In this document: positions 62,864-64,000 of the stretch, in pieces
How the letters are laid out: each line of letters begins with the position of its first letter
Position numbering within the stretch: the first letter of the stretch is position 1
Origin: Bacteroidaceae bacterium
GTDB taxonomy: Bacteria > Bacteroidota > Bacteroidia > Bacteroidales > Bacteroidaceae
NCBI GenBank assembly: GCA_017536765.1
Contig: JAFXGV010000034.1
Span: 1-64,000, forward strand
Reading direction: 5' to 3'
DNA length: 64,000 nt
Notes under the pieces: model-generated
The model's database searches: none
Seen by the model: only the letters and a program-made list of their open reading frames with translations
What the model was told of the DNA's origin: nothing
Position numbers and translations under genes: made by a program

Positions 62864-64000
62864 TTAGAATGGGTAGCCTATGGCAAAATGCCAGGCGAAT
62901 CCATCGCCAAACGGCGATAGGTTGAAATAACCCTTCTTGTCGGTCTTGTATGGTGCGTGCAATCCCAAACCGAAATCGAGGCGCAGCACCAGGAAATCGA
63001 GGTCGTACCTCACACCGAATCCCGTGTTCAGTGCAATGTCCTTGGCAAAATTTTTCATGGTTATTTCACCACCCGGGCGGCTCTCGTCACGTTTGGTGAG
63101 CCATATGTTGCCGGCATCCACAAAAAGAGCGCCGTGCAGTTCCGATATTATGCGGAAACGATACTCTATGTTGGCCTCTAATTTCAGAGTACCCGTTTCG
63201 TCAAGGTAGGAATATCGTGTTTCGGCAGCCGGGTGGAAACTTCCCGGGCCCACCGTGCGCACAGTGAAGGCACGCAGGCTGTTGGCTCCTCCAATGTAAA
63301 ACTGTTCGCTGTATGGGGCATATTCGGCATTTCCATAGCTATGCAGAATGCCTGCCATTATGCGTGTGGCTATGAAATTGTTACGGTCTATCCTGTATAG
63401 CTGGCGCAGTTCGGCAGTCACCTTCACAAATTGCGCATAAGGGTTCTCGAACAGGTTTTTGTCCTTCTCGTTCCACCCTTTGCCGAAGGCGCAGAATGCC
63501 AGCGACGTGATGTTGCCCGCTGCCGTCACCGAACCTTCGAAATAGCTTTTGTTGCGGTGCCGTGTCTTTATGTTGTCGTATGTGAAGGTGTATTGCATTG
63601 CGGGAATGAATTGGTCGCGGAAACTGTTCTGCAACGAACGGTTGTCGGCTACAATTTCGTCAAATTTCTCGCTGGTATCCCTCAAAAGGTCGAATGTGAG
63701 GCGTAGCGGGGTGATTGTGTGTGTGGTAGTGCTCTTTGTGTAGATTTTGTATGAGAGGTCGCCACCCAAATGTATCATTCTGAAGAATCCCGAGCGGTTG
63801 AGGCGGTCCACATACACCCTTACCGACGTGGATGCCGGTATGCGCATAAGCTTTCTCTGGAAGAAGGGAAGGAACAGGCGGGGGAAGGTGAGCGACACAT
63901 CGGCACCCATCTCCCAGGAGTTCAGCAGGTCCTTGTCGGTTATTCCCTCGTCTTTTGTCTGCCACTCATAGGAGCCTTTAAGGCTCATTGTGAGTGTCTC
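62864..64000 (-). CDS. BamA/TamA-type outer membrane protein (TamL-like), partial
   Basis: C-terminal 374+ residues of a larger protein that continues past the right edge; the Met at 63988 is internal. It is an Omp85-type beta-barrel: alternating amphipathic strands, the FYIGGANSLRAFTVRTVGPGSF segment (the VRGF-like motif of loop 6), GALFVDAGNIW, and a final aromatic strand ending WHFAIGYPF. In Bacteroidota this layout fits TamL, the partner of TamB in outer-membrane assembly. POTRA domains would be outside the window. Confidence 0.8.
   Translation of the reverse strand, partial: ETLTMSLKGSYEWQTKDEGITDKDLLNSWEMGADVSLTFPRLFLPFFQRKLMRIPASTSVRVYVDRLNRSGFFRMIHLGGDLSYKIYTKSTTTHTITPLRLTFDLLRDTSEKFDEIVADNRSLQNSFRDQFIPAMQYTFTYDNIKTRHRNKSYFEGSVTAAGNITSLAFCAFGKGWNEKDKNLFENPYAQFVKVTAELRQLYRIDRNNFIATRIMAGILHSYGNAEYAPYSEQFYIGGANSLRAFTVRTVGPGSFHPAAETRYSYLDETGTLKLEANIEYRFRIISELHGALFVDAGNIWLTKRDESRPGGEITMKNFAKDIALNTGFGVRYDLDFLVLRLDFGLGLHAPYKTDKKGYFNLSPFGDGFAWHFAIGYPF

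Overview
The window is a chromosomal segment from a member of the order Bacteroidales (Bacteroidota). Signs are: a nuo operon with fused nuoCD and no nuoEFG; promoters with the Bacteroidetes -7 box (TAnnTTTG, or TATCTTCG); lineage-typical families (DUF5683, DUF3822, OMP_b-brl, FdtA/WxcM, BspA-type leucine-rich repeats, a TamL-like barrel); and weak Shine-Dalgarno sites. I cannot place it to family or genus.

Layout. 1-10,200 (minus strand): a ten-gene respiratory complex I operon, nuoA-B-CD-H-I-J-K-L-M-N. 10,173-19,667: a ZIP metal transporter, purL, a split chromate transporter, a four-helix-bundle gene lying between two copies of an AT-rich repeat, and uvrA. 19,668-25,545: an accessory island with relics of a DUF262-type gene, a PD-(D/E)XK nuclease, a Cse60-like small protein, a two-gene unit (putative DNA-binding protein plus a membrane Ser/Thr kinase fused to a BspA-type LRR domain), and a 122-bp tandem repeat. 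25,546-33,400: a lipoprotein glycosidase, a GNAT enzyme, and a seven-gene sugar-modification operon (tandem FdtA-type isomerase, acyl carrier protein, ANL ligase, short-chain reductase, hexapeptide acyltransferase, DegT/FdtB aminotransferase, GT2). 33,399-43,692: a lipoprotein/sigma-factor pair, a large outer-membrane protein, cardiolipin synthase, rsmD with its DUF3822 partner, a membrane-anchored protein, and a RecD-like helicase. 43,681-45,515: a BspA-type LRR lipoprotein lying between alaS and a duplicate of the alaS 3' end. 45,516-62,709: a core block of alaS, an M23 peptidase, a MerR regulator, rel, mltD, DUF5683, parB, parA, surE, lpxB, cdsA, ftsH, rsfS, tRNA-Gln and a sugar nucleotidyltransferase. 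At 62,864 a TamL/BamA-like gene begins and runs off the right edge.

How the genes work together. The nuo operon builds a quinone-linked proton pump without the NADH-input module. The surE-lpxB-cdsA-ftsH-rsfS and rel-mltD-DUF5683-parBA blocks are envelope, lipid A, chromosome-partition and stress housekeeping. The sugar operon looks like it makes and transfers a 3-amino-3-deoxy sugar that could be N-acylated from a dedicated ACP.

The most unusual material is the kinase-LRR unit with a palindrome near its predicted transcription start, the ACP-linked sugar cassette, and three places where the 3' end of a gene is duplicated on the far side of an extra segment (uvrA, alaS and the kinase-LRR gene). 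All calls come from reading the sequence and translations. No database search was run.
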